A stretch of 64,000 nucleotides of DNA. It comes from Nocardia cyriacigeorgica (GTDB lineage Bacteria > Actinomycetota > Actinomycetes > Mycobacteriales > Mycobacteriaceae). The stretch covers positions 558,001 to 622,000 of the forward strand of contig NZ_VBUT01000001.1 in the NCBI RefSeq assembly GCF_005863245.1, read 5' to 3'. The notes under the pieces are model-generated. The model worked only from the letters and a program-made list of their open reading frames with translations, was not told the DNA's origin and ran no database searches. The first letter of the stretch is position 1; each line of letters opens with the position of its first letter. The position numbers and the translations under genes were made by a program. Below, in pieces: positions 1-6,902 of the stretch.

Positions 1-936
1 GAAGCCGGTGTCGGCCAAGGCCGATGACAACCGCAATCGCCGGTCCGACAGCGAAGTTCGCAGTGCGGCCACCCAGTCGAGTTCCTCGGTGAGCGCGTGC
101 GCGACGGCAGGCTGGAACGGCCCGCCGGCCACGAAGGTCATGAACTGCTTGGCGGCGAGTACGCCGTCGATCAATTCCGGTGCGGCACAGACCCATCCGG
201 TCTTCCACCCGGTGACGCTGAACGTCTTGGCCGCACTCGACACCACGAGCGTGCGCTCCCGCATTCCCGGCAGGGTGGACAGGCTGATGTGCTCGGCGCC
301 GTCGAAGACCAGGTGTTCATAGACCTCGTCGCCCAGCACGAGCAGGTCGTGTTCGCAGGCGAGTTCGGCGATGGCGGTCAGATCGTGGCGATCGAGCACG
401 GTGCCGGTGGGGTTGTGCGGCGAATTCACCATGATCATCCGGGTTTTCGACGTGATCGCGGCGCGCAGGCTGTCCAGGTCCAGCACGAATCGGTCGCCGT
501 CCGCGACCAGCCGGGCGGTGCGCCGCTGCGCACCGGCGAGCGCGACGGCAGCGGCGTAGGAGTCGTAATAGGGCTCGATCAGCACCACTTCCTGGCCGGG
601 TTCCACCAGGCCGAGCACCGCCGCGCTGATCGCCTCGGTCGCGCCGACGGTCACCAGGACCTCGGTTTCCGGGTCGTATTCGGTGCCGTAGCGGCGCGCG
701 CGGTCGGCGGCGATGGCCCGGCGCAGGACAGGCATGCCCCGGCCCGGCGGGTACTGGTTGAGGCCGTCGGCGATGGCCTGCCTGGCCACCTCGAGCATGC
801 CCGCCGGACCGTCGGAATCGGGGAATCCCTGACCGAGGTTGATCGCGTCGTGCCGGACGGCCAGCTCGGTCATCTCAGCGAAGATCGTGGCGCCGAAGGG
901 CCGCAGGCGGGCGACGGTCTGGGGGTGCTGGCGCAT
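1..936 (-). CDS. PLP-dependent aminotransferase, class I (partial, C-terminus outside window)
   Basis: The reverse strand translates from an ATG at 936 to 312 residues and runs off the left edge. The protein starts MRQHPQTVARLRPFG and shows INLGQGFPD near residue 32, NSPHNPTG near 171, GDEVYEHL near 202 and SSAAKTFSVTGWK with the probable PLP lysine at residue 237. This is the fold-type I layout of the methionine/kynurenine aminotransferase group that includes mycobacterial DapC (succinyldiaminopimelate transaminase, lysine/peptidoglycan pathway). The family is clear; the substrate cannot be decided from sequence alone. It is transcribed away from the small gene at 1137, so the 200-base gap holds divergent promoters. 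Confidence 0.85.
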   Translation of the reverse strand, partial: MRQHPQTVARLRPFGATIFAEMTELAVRHDAINLGQGFPDSDGPAGMLEVARQAIADGLNQYPPGRGMPVLRRAIAADRARRYGTEYDPETEVLVTVGATEAISAAVLGLVEPGQEVVLIEPYYDSYAAAVALAGAQRRTARLVADGDRFVLDLDSLRAAITSKTRMIMVNSPHNPTGTVLDRHDLTAIAELACEHDLLVLGDEVYEHLVFDGAEHISLSTLPGMRERTLVVSSAAKTFSVTGWKTGWVCAAPELIDGVLAAKQFMTFVAGGPFQPAVAHALTEELDWVAALRTSLSDRRLRLSSALADTGF

Positions 937-1054
937 ATCGGCGAGCCTAGAGCGCGGCGGAATCCCGCCAGAATTAGCCCGCGAATCGCTAACGTTGCCA
1001 CCAGATAGCGAACAGCTATGTTTCACATTTATTTTCCGGCCTCTACCTGCATGG

Positions 1055-1083
1055 TTGTGCGTTGTCCCATAGGCAGCTAGCCT
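1055..1083 (+). promoter_or_regulatory. Candidate sigma-A-type promoter of the small protein gene
   Basis: TTGTGC (1055-1060), a 17-base spacer and TAGCCT (1078-1083) fit a housekeeping promoter. Transcription would begin near 1090 and leave a leader of about 47 bases that includes the GAAAGGGG ribosome binding site. Confidence 0.5.
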
Positions 1084-1136
1084 CGCCGTGTTCTATTTCA
1101 CAGCCCGTCACGGCGGGCATCTCGAAAGGGGCGTCT

Positions 1137-1340
1137 ATGGCCTCATACCTCGATCTGATAGCGAATCCGGCCGCGTCGGAGGTCGCCGGATTCCTGTTGG
1201 GTCAGCTTCGCGACGTAGCCCATGACCTGATCGCGGGCTTCGGTTCCTCGACTCCCGACTGGGGTCTGGGATCGTCGACCGGCGATCACAGCACCGGTTC
1301 CTCGACCGGCGACTGGTTCACCGGCTCGGCTACGCCGTAG
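1137..1340 (+). CDS. Small protein with GSSTGD-like repeats, unknown function
   Basis: A 67-residue ORF starts at ATG 1137 behind GAAAGGGG (1124-1131). I prefer it to the upstream in-frame ATG at 1062, which has no ribosome site and lies upstream of the predicted transcript start. The N-terminal half is a predicted amphipathic helix (about residues 3-40, rich in Leu, Ala and Val). The C-terminal half is a low-complexity tail in which Gly-Ser-Ser-Thr followed by a short acidic group recurs four times (GSSTPDWG, GSSTGDHS, GSSTGDWF, GSATP). No family is recognised. A strong hairpin directly follows the stop. Length and composition resemble small secreted or envelope-associated proteins, but there is no signal peptide. 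Confidence 0.6.
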   Translation: MASYLDLIANPAASEVAGFLLGQLRDVAHDLIAGFGSSTPDWGLGSSTGDHSTGSSTGDWFTGSATP

Positions 1341-1347
1341 CGCAGAA

Positions 1348-1383
1348 CCCGCCGGGCCGGGATGCGCGGCCCGGTCCGGCGGG
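1348..1383. terminator. Hairpin between convergent genes
   Basis: CCCGCCGG (1348-1355) pairs with CCGGCGGG (1376-1383), with a further GC-rich inner stem. It separates the convergent small gene and the sigma factor gene and probably ends both transcripts. Confidence 0.6.
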
Positions 1384-1397
1384 GGCGCTCGCCCTGC

Positions 1398-2321
1398 TCA
1401 GCCGATACGAACGCCCGCGAGTTTGTCCGGGTTGGCGATATCGTAAGTGCCCCAGACCAATCCATCGCGCACCGCGAAACCGAGCACCCGCCGCGGCGTC
1501 CCCGGATACCGCCCGTCCCCCGCCTGCTCGGGCACCAGCGCACCCAGCTGGCCGTTGACCGACACGATCTCCATCCGGCGCAGGAACTCTTCCCCGACGT
1601 CGGCCATGCCGTACTTGTGCAGCAGCCCGACGAAGAACCTGGCGATCTTGTCGCTTCCGTGCAGCACATTGATCGCCGTCGCGGTGGTGCCGTTGGCATC
1701 GCCGATCATCACCGCGTCCGGATGCAGCGCCGCCGTCACCGCCTGCACATCCCCCGTCGTCAGCGCCTCGAGCAGGCGCTGCACCGCGGCGGCATGGTCG
1801 TCGTCGGCGACCGGTTCCGGTGCCCGCGCCACCGACTTGCGCGCGCGCACCGCCAGCTGACGGGCCGCGTCCGGGGTGATCTCCAGAATGTCGGCGATCT
1901 CGTCGAAGGGCACCGAAAGCCCGTCGTGCAGCACGAACGCCACGCGCTGGGCCGGGGTGAGCGAATCGAGCACCACCATGGCGGCGAACCGGAATTCCTG
2001 CCTCCGCACCACCGCTTCCAACGGATCGGGTGCACTCGACGCACCGACTCCGGTGACCACCGGCTCCGGCAGCCACTGCCCCACATAGCTTTCCCGCCGG
2101 GCGGCCGCACTGCGCAAGCGGTCCAGGCAGATTCGGCTCACCACCGTCGTCAGCCAGGCCCGCAGATCCTCGATCTCGGACTGCCTGGCGCCGGCCAGCC
2201 GCAGCCAGCTCTCCTGCACCGCGTCCTCGGCATCGGCCACACTGCCGGTCAACCGGTAGCCGACCGACAGCAGATGCGACCGATGCGATTCGAACAGGTC
2301 TGCGAGCAATGCGGCTACCAC
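1398..2321 (-). CDS. sigJ: ECF RNA polymerase sigma factor, ECF41 / SigJ type with SnoaL-like C-terminal domain
   Basis: A 307-residue protein read from GTG 2321 (no clear ribosome site). Region sigma-2 is at about residues 8-75 (YRLTGSVADAEDAVQESWL) and sigma-4 at about 105-165, joined by YVGQWLPEP (79-87), the linker motif typical of ECF41. A SnoaL-like domain covers about residues 178-300 and ends with the ECF41 hallmark NPDKL. ECF41 factors have no anti-sigma gene; the fused C-terminal domain modulates activity. The usual DGGGR/K motif of that domain reads DANGT here (residues 208-212), a departure from the family. ECF41 genes normally flank a carboxymuconolactone-decarboxylase/oxidoreductase/epimerase target; the best candidate in this window is the AhpD-like gene at 5303-5770. 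Confidence 0.9.
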   Translation of the reverse strand: MVAALLADLFESHRSHLLSVGYRLTGSVADAEDAVQESWLRLAGARQSEIEDLRAWLTTVVSRICLDRLRSAAARRESYVGQWLPEPVVTGVGASSAPDPLEAVVRRQEFRFAAMVVLDSLTPAQRVAFVLHDGLSVPFDEIADILEITPDAARQLAVRARKSVARAPEPVADDDHAAAVQRLLEALTTGDVQAVTAALHPDAVMIGDANGTTATAINVLHGSDKIARFFVGLLHKYGMADVGEEFLRRMEIVSVNGQLGALVPEQAGDGRYPGTPRRVLGFAVRDGLVWGTYDIANPDKLAGVRIG

Positions 2322-2419
2322 CAGTCGGAGTCTACGGACCGCGGATCATCCCTCCGCGCCGCCCTCACCTCCCGGAAAACCCGATGAACCGACCGGTGGG
2401 TCCGTGCCACCATGAGGCG

Positions 2420-3025
2420 ATGGAGGAGCGGACACTCACCGACGGCACCGTCTGGCTGTCGCGGCCACGCACGGCCGACATCGACCCGATCGTGGCGCGC
2501 TGCCAGGAGCCGTCCATCGGCGAATGGGTGACGATCCCGCTGCCCTACGGCCGCAGCGACGCCGAAGCCTTCCTCACCGGCATGGTCGATCCGGGCTGGG
2601 CCGGACGCAGCCCTACCTGGGCGATCCGACCCGCCGAGGACGGACCGGTGATCGGCATGATCGCGCTCGGAGAGCGTGACGAGACGGCATCCGAGATCGG
2701 CTTCTGGCTCGGATCGGATGCCCGGGGCAAGGGCGTGATGTCGCGTGCGGTGCGACTGGTCTGCGATTTCGGCTTCGACCCTGCGGGTTTGGGCCTGATC
2801 AGGATCAGCTGGCGTGCGTTCGTCGGCAACTATGCGTCGGCGGCGGTGGTGCGCCGCAACGGGTTCCGCTATGAGGGCACCGACAGGTTGGGCGGCCTTC
2901 AGCGTGGAGTCCGGCGCGACAGCTGGCTCGGTGCCCGGTTGGTCACCGATCCGCCCGCACCGGCTACGGACTGGCCGGCGCACACAATCGGGGATCCGGT
3001 TCGGTCGGAGCCGGGTACCCGGTGA
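2420..3025 (+). CDS. GNAT family N-acetyltransferase (RimJ/RimL type)
   Basis: 201 residues from ATG 2420 (MEERTLTDGTVWLSRPR). The order of features is that of the RimJ/RimL-like GNAT fold: an N-terminal beta hairpin, WAIRPAEDGPVIGMIALGE, the acetyl-CoA loop region GFWLGSDARGKGVMSRAVRLV at about residues 91-111, then NYASAAVVRRNGFRYEG. Substrate unknown; such enzymes acetylate protein N-termini or small amines. The start is uncertain: an in-frame ATG at 2384 would add 12 residues, and neither has a good ribosome site. It is divergent from sigJ, with about 100 bases between the two starts. Confidence 0.8.
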   Translation: MEERTLTDGTVWLSRPRTADIDPIVARCQEPSIGEWVTIPLPYGRSDAEAFLTGMVDPGWAGRSPTWAIRPAEDGPVIGMIALGERDETASEIGFWLGSDARGKGVMSRAVRLVCDFGFDPAGLGLIRISWRAFVGNYASAAVVRRNGFRYEGTDRLGGLQRGVRRDSWLGARLVTDPPAPATDWPAHTIGDPVRSEPGTR

Positions 3026-3108
3026 ATCGACGCGAGCCACGGGCCTCGTCTTCGGCGGGTGATCCCGCTGCTCAGTTCGTACTCCACATCGATGGAGCGG
3101 CTGTGCAC

Positions 3109-3143
3109 GTACCGATACTCACGTATCACCTGTGTATGGGTAC
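3109..3143. promoter_or_regulatory. Inverted repeat upstream of methyltransferase gene
   Basis: GTACCGATAC (3109-3118) and GTATGGGTAC (3134-3143) form 10-base arms with one mismatch around a 15-base centre. The element lies about 65 bases before the methyltransferase start and could be an operator; the regulator is unknown. Confidence 0.35.
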
Positions 3144-3208
3144 AGATCATGTGCCGATATGCGCTGAATTTGCGTCCGTTAGGTGATTGTCGGCGTAGCT
3201 TCCACCGT

Positions 3209-3748
3209 ATGTCCGCCCACGATGCGCGATTCCTCTGGTTCCGCGAGATCGTCGATCCGGCCCCGGCCGATCGCCTGCTGGAGATCGGACCCGGGTCCAG
3301 CGATTCGCTCGCGGTGCTGGCCGAACCGCTCGACACCGGCTACATCGTGGGGATCGACCGGTCCGCCACCGCGGTCGCGCGGGCGGCGAAACGGCATGCG
3401 GCACTGATCGAATCCGGGCGGGTGCGGGTGCGGCAGCTCGCGCTGGAGGAGCTGACTCGCGAGCACGCGGCCGAGTTGGCGCCGGGTGGATTCGACAAGA
3501 TCCTCGCGGTCAATGTGAATGTGTTCTGGACCCGCGATCCGGCCGCCGAACTGGCGGTGCTGCGCGAATCGCTCGCACCGGGCGGCGCGCTGCACCTGTT
3601 CTACGGCTACGGCGAACCCGGTGATCGCACGTCGACAGCGGCCGCCACCACGCCGCGCAACCTCATCGACCATCTGACCGGGGCGGGCTTCGACGTCGGC
3701 ACGGTCAGCTCGGGTGAGCTGCTCGGCGTCATCGCCACGCCCCGGTAG
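3209..3748 (+). CDS. Class I SAM-dependent methyltransferase
   Basis: 179 residues from ATG 3209. TAGCTT at 3196-3201 lies 7 bases before the ATG, so the transcript is probably leaderless; the longer reading frame upstream (from 3059) crosses this promoter. Motif I is LLEIGPGSSDSLAVLAEPL (about residues 22-40), followed by the acidic loop VGIDRSATAV that contacts SAM ribose, then FDKILAVNVNVFWTRDP and a C-terminal strand pair. The fold is that of UbiE-like small-molecule methyltransferases. Substrate unknown. It converges on the DAHP synthase gene with 31 bases between the stops. Confidence 0.8.
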   Translation: MSAHDARFLWFREIVDPAPADRLLEIGPGSSDSLAVLAEPLDTGYIVGIDRSATAVARAAKRHAALIESGRVRVRQLALEELTREHAAELAPGGFDKILAVNVNVFWTRDPAAELAVLRESLAPGGALHLFYGYGEPGDRTSTAAATTPRNLIDHLTGAGFDVGTVSSGELLGVIATPR

Positions 3749-3779
3749 ATCGTCTCGATCACCGCGGGGCCTCGGGACG

Positions 3780-4871
3780 TCAGCGCTCGCGGCGCCGCGC
3801 CACGGCCTCGGCCAGCCGGTCCAGCTGGGCGGCGGTGGTGTTCCAGTCGATGCAGGCGTCGGTGATGGACTGGCCGTAGGTGAGGTCCTCGGCGTGGCCG
3901 AGGGTCAGGTCCTGGCGGCCGGCCTCGATGAAGCTCTCCAGCATCACCCCGACCACGCCCTGTTCACCGGCGGCGAGCCGGTCGGCGATGTCGGTGACCA
4001 CGTCGACCTGCTTGTTGTGGTCTTTGTTGCTGTTGCCGTGGCTGGCGTCGACGACGACGCGCTTGGGCAGCGACGCCTTCTCCAACCGCAGGCAGGCCTC
4101 GGCGACCGAGGCGGCGTCGTAGTTGGGGCCGGTGCTGCCGCCGCGCAGGATGACGTGGCAGTCCGGGTTTCCGGTGGTGCGGATCAGCGCCGCACGCCCG
4201 TCGAGGTCGGTGCCGGGGAAGACGTGGCTGGCCGCGGCGGCACGCACACCGTCGACGGCGACCTGCACGTCACCGTCGGTGCCGTTCTTGATGCCGACCG
4301 GCATGGACAGCGCGCTGCTCAGCTGACGATGCACCTGGCTGGCGGCGGTGCGGGCGCCGATCGCGCCGTAGGAGACCAGGTCCGCGATGTATTGCGGGGT
4401 GATCGGGTCGAGGAACTCACACGCCACCGGCAGGCCGAGCGCGGTGATGTCGGTGAGCAGTTTGCGGCCGATGCCGAGCCCGGTGTTGACGTCGAAGCTG
4501 CCGTCCAGGTGCGGATCGTTGATCAGGCCCTTCCAGCCGAGGGTGGTGCGCGGCTTCTCGAAGTACACCCGCATCACCACGTGCAGCCGGTCGTCGAGTT
4601 CGGCGGCCTTGGCGGCCAGGCGGCGCGCGTAGTCGAGCGCGGCGGCCGGGTCGTGCACCGAGCACGGTCCGACGATCACCATCAGGCGGTCGTCGTCGCC
4701 GTTGAGCACGTCGACGGTGGCCTTGCGGCCGGCGCGGACGGTGTCGGCGAGTTCGTCGGTGATGGCGTGCACGAGGCGAACCTCAGCCGGCGAACGCAGC
4801 GGGCTGACGCTGAGGGTGCGCTGATCGTCGAGATCGGAATGGCGGGAATCGACGTCTACTGCGGTGGTCAT
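3780..4871 (-). CDS. aroF: 3-deoxy-7-phosphoheptulonate (DAHP) synthase, class I
   Basis: 363 residues. The enzyme condenses phosphoenolpyruvate and erythrose 4-phosphate to DAHP, the first step of the shikimate pathway. MVIVGPCSVHDPAAALDYA (about residues 64-82) carries the class I GPCS(V/I)HD signature; further conserved blocks are RVYFEKPRTTLGWKGLINDPHLDGS, RTTGNPDCHVILRGG and VVDASHGNSNKDH with metal-binding residues. Length matches class I AroF/AroG (about 350). The gene sits behind a leader peptide and hairpins at 4922-5030, like the aroR-aroF arrangement of Corynebacterium glutamicum, so attenuation by aromatic amino acids is likely. Confidence 0.95.
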   Translation of the reverse strand: MTTAVDVDSRHSDLDDQRTLSVSPLRSPAEVRLVHAITDELADTVRAGRKATVDVLNGDDDRLMVIVGPCSVHDPAAALDYARRLAAKAAELDDRLHVVMRVYFEKPRTTLGWKGLINDPHLDGSFDVNTGLGIGRKLLTDITALGLPVACEFLDPITPQYIADLVSYGAIGARTAASQVHRQLSSALSMPVGIKNGTDGDVQVAVDGVRAAAASHVFPGTDLDGRAALIRTTGNPDCHVILRGGSTGPNYDAASVAEACLRLEKASLPKRVVVDASHGNSNKDHNKQVDVVTDIADRLAAGEQGVVGVMLESFIEAGRQDLTLGHAEDLTYGQSITDACIDWNTTAAQLDRLAEAVARRRER

Positions 4872-4921
4872 CGTGGGGTTGGTTCCTTATCTCCAGGCCG
4901 ACCCACGGTGGTGAACCCCGT

Positions 4922-5000
4922 CGAGCCGGTCATCATCCGGCTCGGGGTGGGAATCTGGTCAGCGCGCGCGGTTGCCGCAGACCGGCCCACCCAGGGCCGG
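4922..5000 (-). promoter_or_regulatory. Candidate attenuator hairpins before aroF
   Basis: Two perfect inverted repeats lie between the leader peptide and aroF. The first (4982-5000, CCGGCCC/GGGCCGG) falls inside the leader ORF. The second (4922-4929 CGAGCCGG with 4937-4944 CCGGCTCG, flanked by CCC/GGG) lies after the leader stop. The arms share CCGG cores, so alternative pairing is possible. There is no strong U-tract after the distal stem, so termination versus translational control cannot be decided by eye. Confidence 0.6.
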
Positions 5001-5030
5001 CTTGCTAAACCAGAAATACACGCGCTGCAC
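4959..5030 (-). CDS. Aromatic leader peptide (Tyr-Phe-Trp-Phe), aroR-like
   Basis: A 23-codon ORF from GTG 5030 to TGA at 4959-4961 begins MQRVYFWFSKPALGG. Four consecutive aromatic codons (TAT TTC TGG TTT) sit just after the start, the signature of ribosome-mediated attenuation by Tyr, Phe and Trp. TAGCGT (5038-5043) is placed 7 bases before the GTG, giving a probable leaderless transcript; an in-frame GTG at 5039 overlaps that box and is less likely. The analogous leader in C. glutamicum is aroR upstream of aroF (Phe-Tyr-Phe); this one also contains Trp. Confidence 0.75.
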   Translation of the reverse strand: MQRVYFWFSKPALGGPVCGNRAR

Positions 5031-5189
5031 GGAAGGCACGCTACCACGGGATGAACGCCGGGTGCCCGGCCGGGGCGGTGTGAGCTCAACTGCTGTGACC
5101 AGCACCACACGCGCGAACTCGGTCCCACCGGACCCATAACAGCGGCCGGCGCATATCAATTTTCGAGCGAAGCGAGACCGAGCCCCAAA

Positions 5190-5280
5190 GTTCGCGGCCA
5201 GTCTCGCGTCTCCGCTGCCGCTGCGCAAGCCGAAGGCAAGCAGCGGTAGCGGAGACGCGAGACATCCAGGGGCCGCGAAC
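5190..5280. repeat. Long inverted repeat (hairpin), likely bidirectional terminator or repeat element
   Basis: An outer stem GTTCGCGGCC (5190-5199) pairs with GGCCGCGAAC (5271-5280). An inner 24-base stem (5201-5224 with 5240-5263) has a single wobble and a 15-base loop. It lies downstream of the AhpD-like gene and upstream of the aroF leader. The stem is far longer than an ordinary terminator and reads like a dispersed palindromic unit. The rest of 5045-5302 contains no gene I can support. Confidence 0.7.
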
Positions 5281-5302
5281 CGCGACGCCGGAGGCGGCGC
5301 AA

Positions 5303-5770
5303 TCAGATACTGCCCGGGACGTAGCTGCCTGCTGGGGTGTGCGCGATGGCGTTCATCCGGTTCCACGCGTTGATCGCCGCGATGGCCGCGATGAGTCCGC
5401 CGATCTGGTTGTCGTCGTAGTACTTACGCACGAGCTCCCAGGTCTGTTCGCTGACGCCGCCGCCGTCGGCGATGCGGGTGGCCTCCTCGGTGAGCGCGAG
5501 TGCGGCGCGCTCCTCCTCGGTGAACACGGTGGCCTCGCGCCAGGCGGCGACCAGGTTGATGCGGGTGGGGTCTTCACCGGCGTGCGCGGCGTCCTTGGTG
5601 TGCATGTCGACGCAGAAGCTGCACCCGTTGATCTGGCTGGCGCGGATCTTGACGAGTTCGTAGGTGGCCGGTGCCAGGCCGGAGTCGTCGATGACCTTGC
5701 TCGCGGTCACCAGTCGCTTGGAGAAGCTTGCGGCGATCGGGTTGGCGTAGAGGTTCAGGCGCGGTTGCAT
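5303..5770 (-). CDS. AhpD-like / carboxymuconolactone decarboxylase family protein
   Basis: 155 residues from ATG 5770, preceded by GAAAGGG eight bases upstream; an in-frame ATG at 5806 would lie at the transcription start of the promoter described next. The protein starts MQPRLNLYANPI and carries INGCSFCVDMHTKDA near residue 45, the CxxC-plus-His redox motif (Cys-Ser-Phe-Cys, His three residues on) of AhpD alkylhydroperoxidase-like proteins. Such proteins are thiol peroxidases or partners of disulfide reductases. Genes of this family are the standard ECF41 target, which agrees with the promoter found here and the sigJ gene 3 kb away. Confidence 0.9.
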   Translation of the reverse strand: MQPRLNLYANPIAASFSKRLVTASKVIDDSGLAPATYELVKIRASQINGCSFCVDMHTKDAAHAGEDPTRINLVAAWREATVFTEEERAALALTEEATRIADGGGVSEQTWELVRKYYDDNQIGGLIAAIAAINAWNRMNAIAHTPAGSYVPGSI

Positions 5771-5812
5771 TGTCGGTGCCCTTTCGGTGAATTCTGTTGG
5801 CTTCACCGAGAT

Positions 5813-5840
5813 GACGATGCGGCACCGGGCAGGTGTGACA
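5813..5840 (-). promoter_or_regulatory. Candidate ECF41 (SigJ-type) promoter
   Basis: On the minus strand TGTCACA (5840-5834) is followed after 17 bases by CGTCA (5816-5812). This matches the published ECF41 consensus TGTCACA-N16/17-CGTC. The predicted start of transcription falls near 5806, about 36 bases before the ATG at 5770. Confidence 0.75.
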
Positions 5841-5860
5841 TGCGGTGATAGTGAGCTGGA

Positions 5861-6739
5861 TCACACCGAGAAGTCGTAGCTGACCCCGGTCAGTTTCTCT
5901 GACAGTTCCCACAGGCCACGCGCGGTTTCCTGATCCCTGGAGCGCTTGTTCGAGCCCACCCGGCCCGGATGTCCGCGCATGCCGCGGAAGCCGGTCGGGC
6001 CGTAGTAGCCGCCCGGTTCGACGTCGGCGGTGGCCGCGTACAGCTCGGGCAGCGCGCCCATCTCGGCGCTCTGCGCGAACAGCCGATTGCCCAGCGACAT
6101 CACCACGTCCTGGATGGATTCGGTGTGCGACTGGAGTTCGGTGGCCGCGTATCCGGGATGGGCGGCCACCGACAGTTTCGACCAGCCGGCCGCGGTCAGC
6201 CTGCGTTGCAGTTCATAGGCGAACAAGAGGTTGGCGAGCTTGGCCTGCCCGTAGGCCTGCCAGCGGCGGTACTTGCGGCGCTGCCAGTTGAGGTCGTCGA
6301 GTTCGATGACGCCGAGCCGGTGCATATCGCTCGACACCGTCACGACCCGATCGGAGATGCGGCCGAGCAGCAGTCCGGTGAGCGCGAAATGACCGAGATG
6401 GTTTGTGCCGATCTGCATTTCGAAGCCGTCGGCGGTGCGGGCGTACGGCACGGCCATCACGCCGGCGTTGTTGATGAGGACGTCGACGCGGTCTACGGAG
6501 GCCGCGAATTCGCGCACCGACGACAGGTCGGCGAGGTCGAGCCTGCGCACCTCGGCGAGCGGTCCGATCTCGTCGGCGACCGCCTTGCCCTTGTCGACAT
6601 TGCGACAGGCCAGCACCACCCGCGCGCCGGCTCCGGCCAGGGCCCGCGCGGCCACGGCGCCGAGTCCGCTGTTGGCGCCGGTGACGATGAAGATCCGGCC
6701 CTGCTGATCGGGGATGTCGGAGACGCTCCAGCCAGTCAT
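5861..6739 (-). CDS. Short-chain dehydrogenase/reductase (retinol dehydrogenase / protochlorophyllide reductase-like)
   Basis: 292 residues. The N-terminus has the NAD(P) motif TGANSGLG near residue 19 and ACRNVDKG after beta-2, typical of NADP-binding SDRs. NNAG lies near residue 90, followed by a Ser in VTVSSDMH and the YxxxK pair in YGQAK near residue 163. Length and the C-terminal extension (YYGPTGFRGMRG) match the light-dependent protochlorophyllide reductase-like/retinol dehydrogenase subgroup common in actinobacteria. Substrate unknown. TAGACT at 6746-6751 is 6 bases from the ATG, so the transcript is probably leaderless. The AhpD-like gene downstream has its own promoter. Confidence 0.88.
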   Translation of the reverse strand: MTGWSVSDIPDQQGRIFIVTGANSGLGAVAARALAGAGARVVLACRNVDKGKAVADEIGPLAEVRRLDLADLSSVREFAASVDRVDVLINNAGVMAVPYARTADGFEMQIGTNHLGHFALTGLLLGRISDRVVTVSSDMHRLGVIELDDLNWQRRKYRRWQAYGQAKLANLLFAYELQRRLTAAGWSKLSVAAHPGYAATELQSHTESIQDVVMSLGNRLFAQSAEMGALPELYAATADVEPGGYYGPTGFRGMRGHPGRVGSNKRSRDQETARGLWELSEKLTGVSYDFSV

Positions 6740-6818
6740 GCGGCGAGTCTAGCGACCGGCCGCCCTTCACGCGGGCCACGAAGTCTGCGGTCTGTCGCCG
6801 AAGCCCCACCACCCTGAG

Positions 6819-6837
6819 ATAGGGTTGCCTTACCTAC
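6819..6837. promoter_or_regulatory. IdeR/DmdR-like iron box
   Basis: The 19-mer ATAGGGTTGCCTTACCTAC agrees with the IdeR consensus TTAGGTTAGGCTAACCTAA at 13 of 19 positions. It lies 66 bases before the salicylate-AMP ligase start, so the gene is probably repressed when iron is plentiful. Confidence 0.7.
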
Positions 6838-6902
6838 ATAACTGAACCAGATTCGCGCACACGCATATCCCGATTCCGCCCGATTCCGTTTGTGAGGCAG
6901 AC

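Noticed and set aside
1062..1136. Upstream ATG as start of the small repeat protein
   Set aside because: It overlaps the predicted promoter and lacks a ribosome site, whereas ATG 1137 has GAAAGGGG at good spacing.
3714..5054. 446-residue plus-strand reading frame
   Set aside because: It is antisense to the clearly conserved DAHP synthase; its Gly/Val/Asp-rich composition is that of a GC-rich shadow frame.
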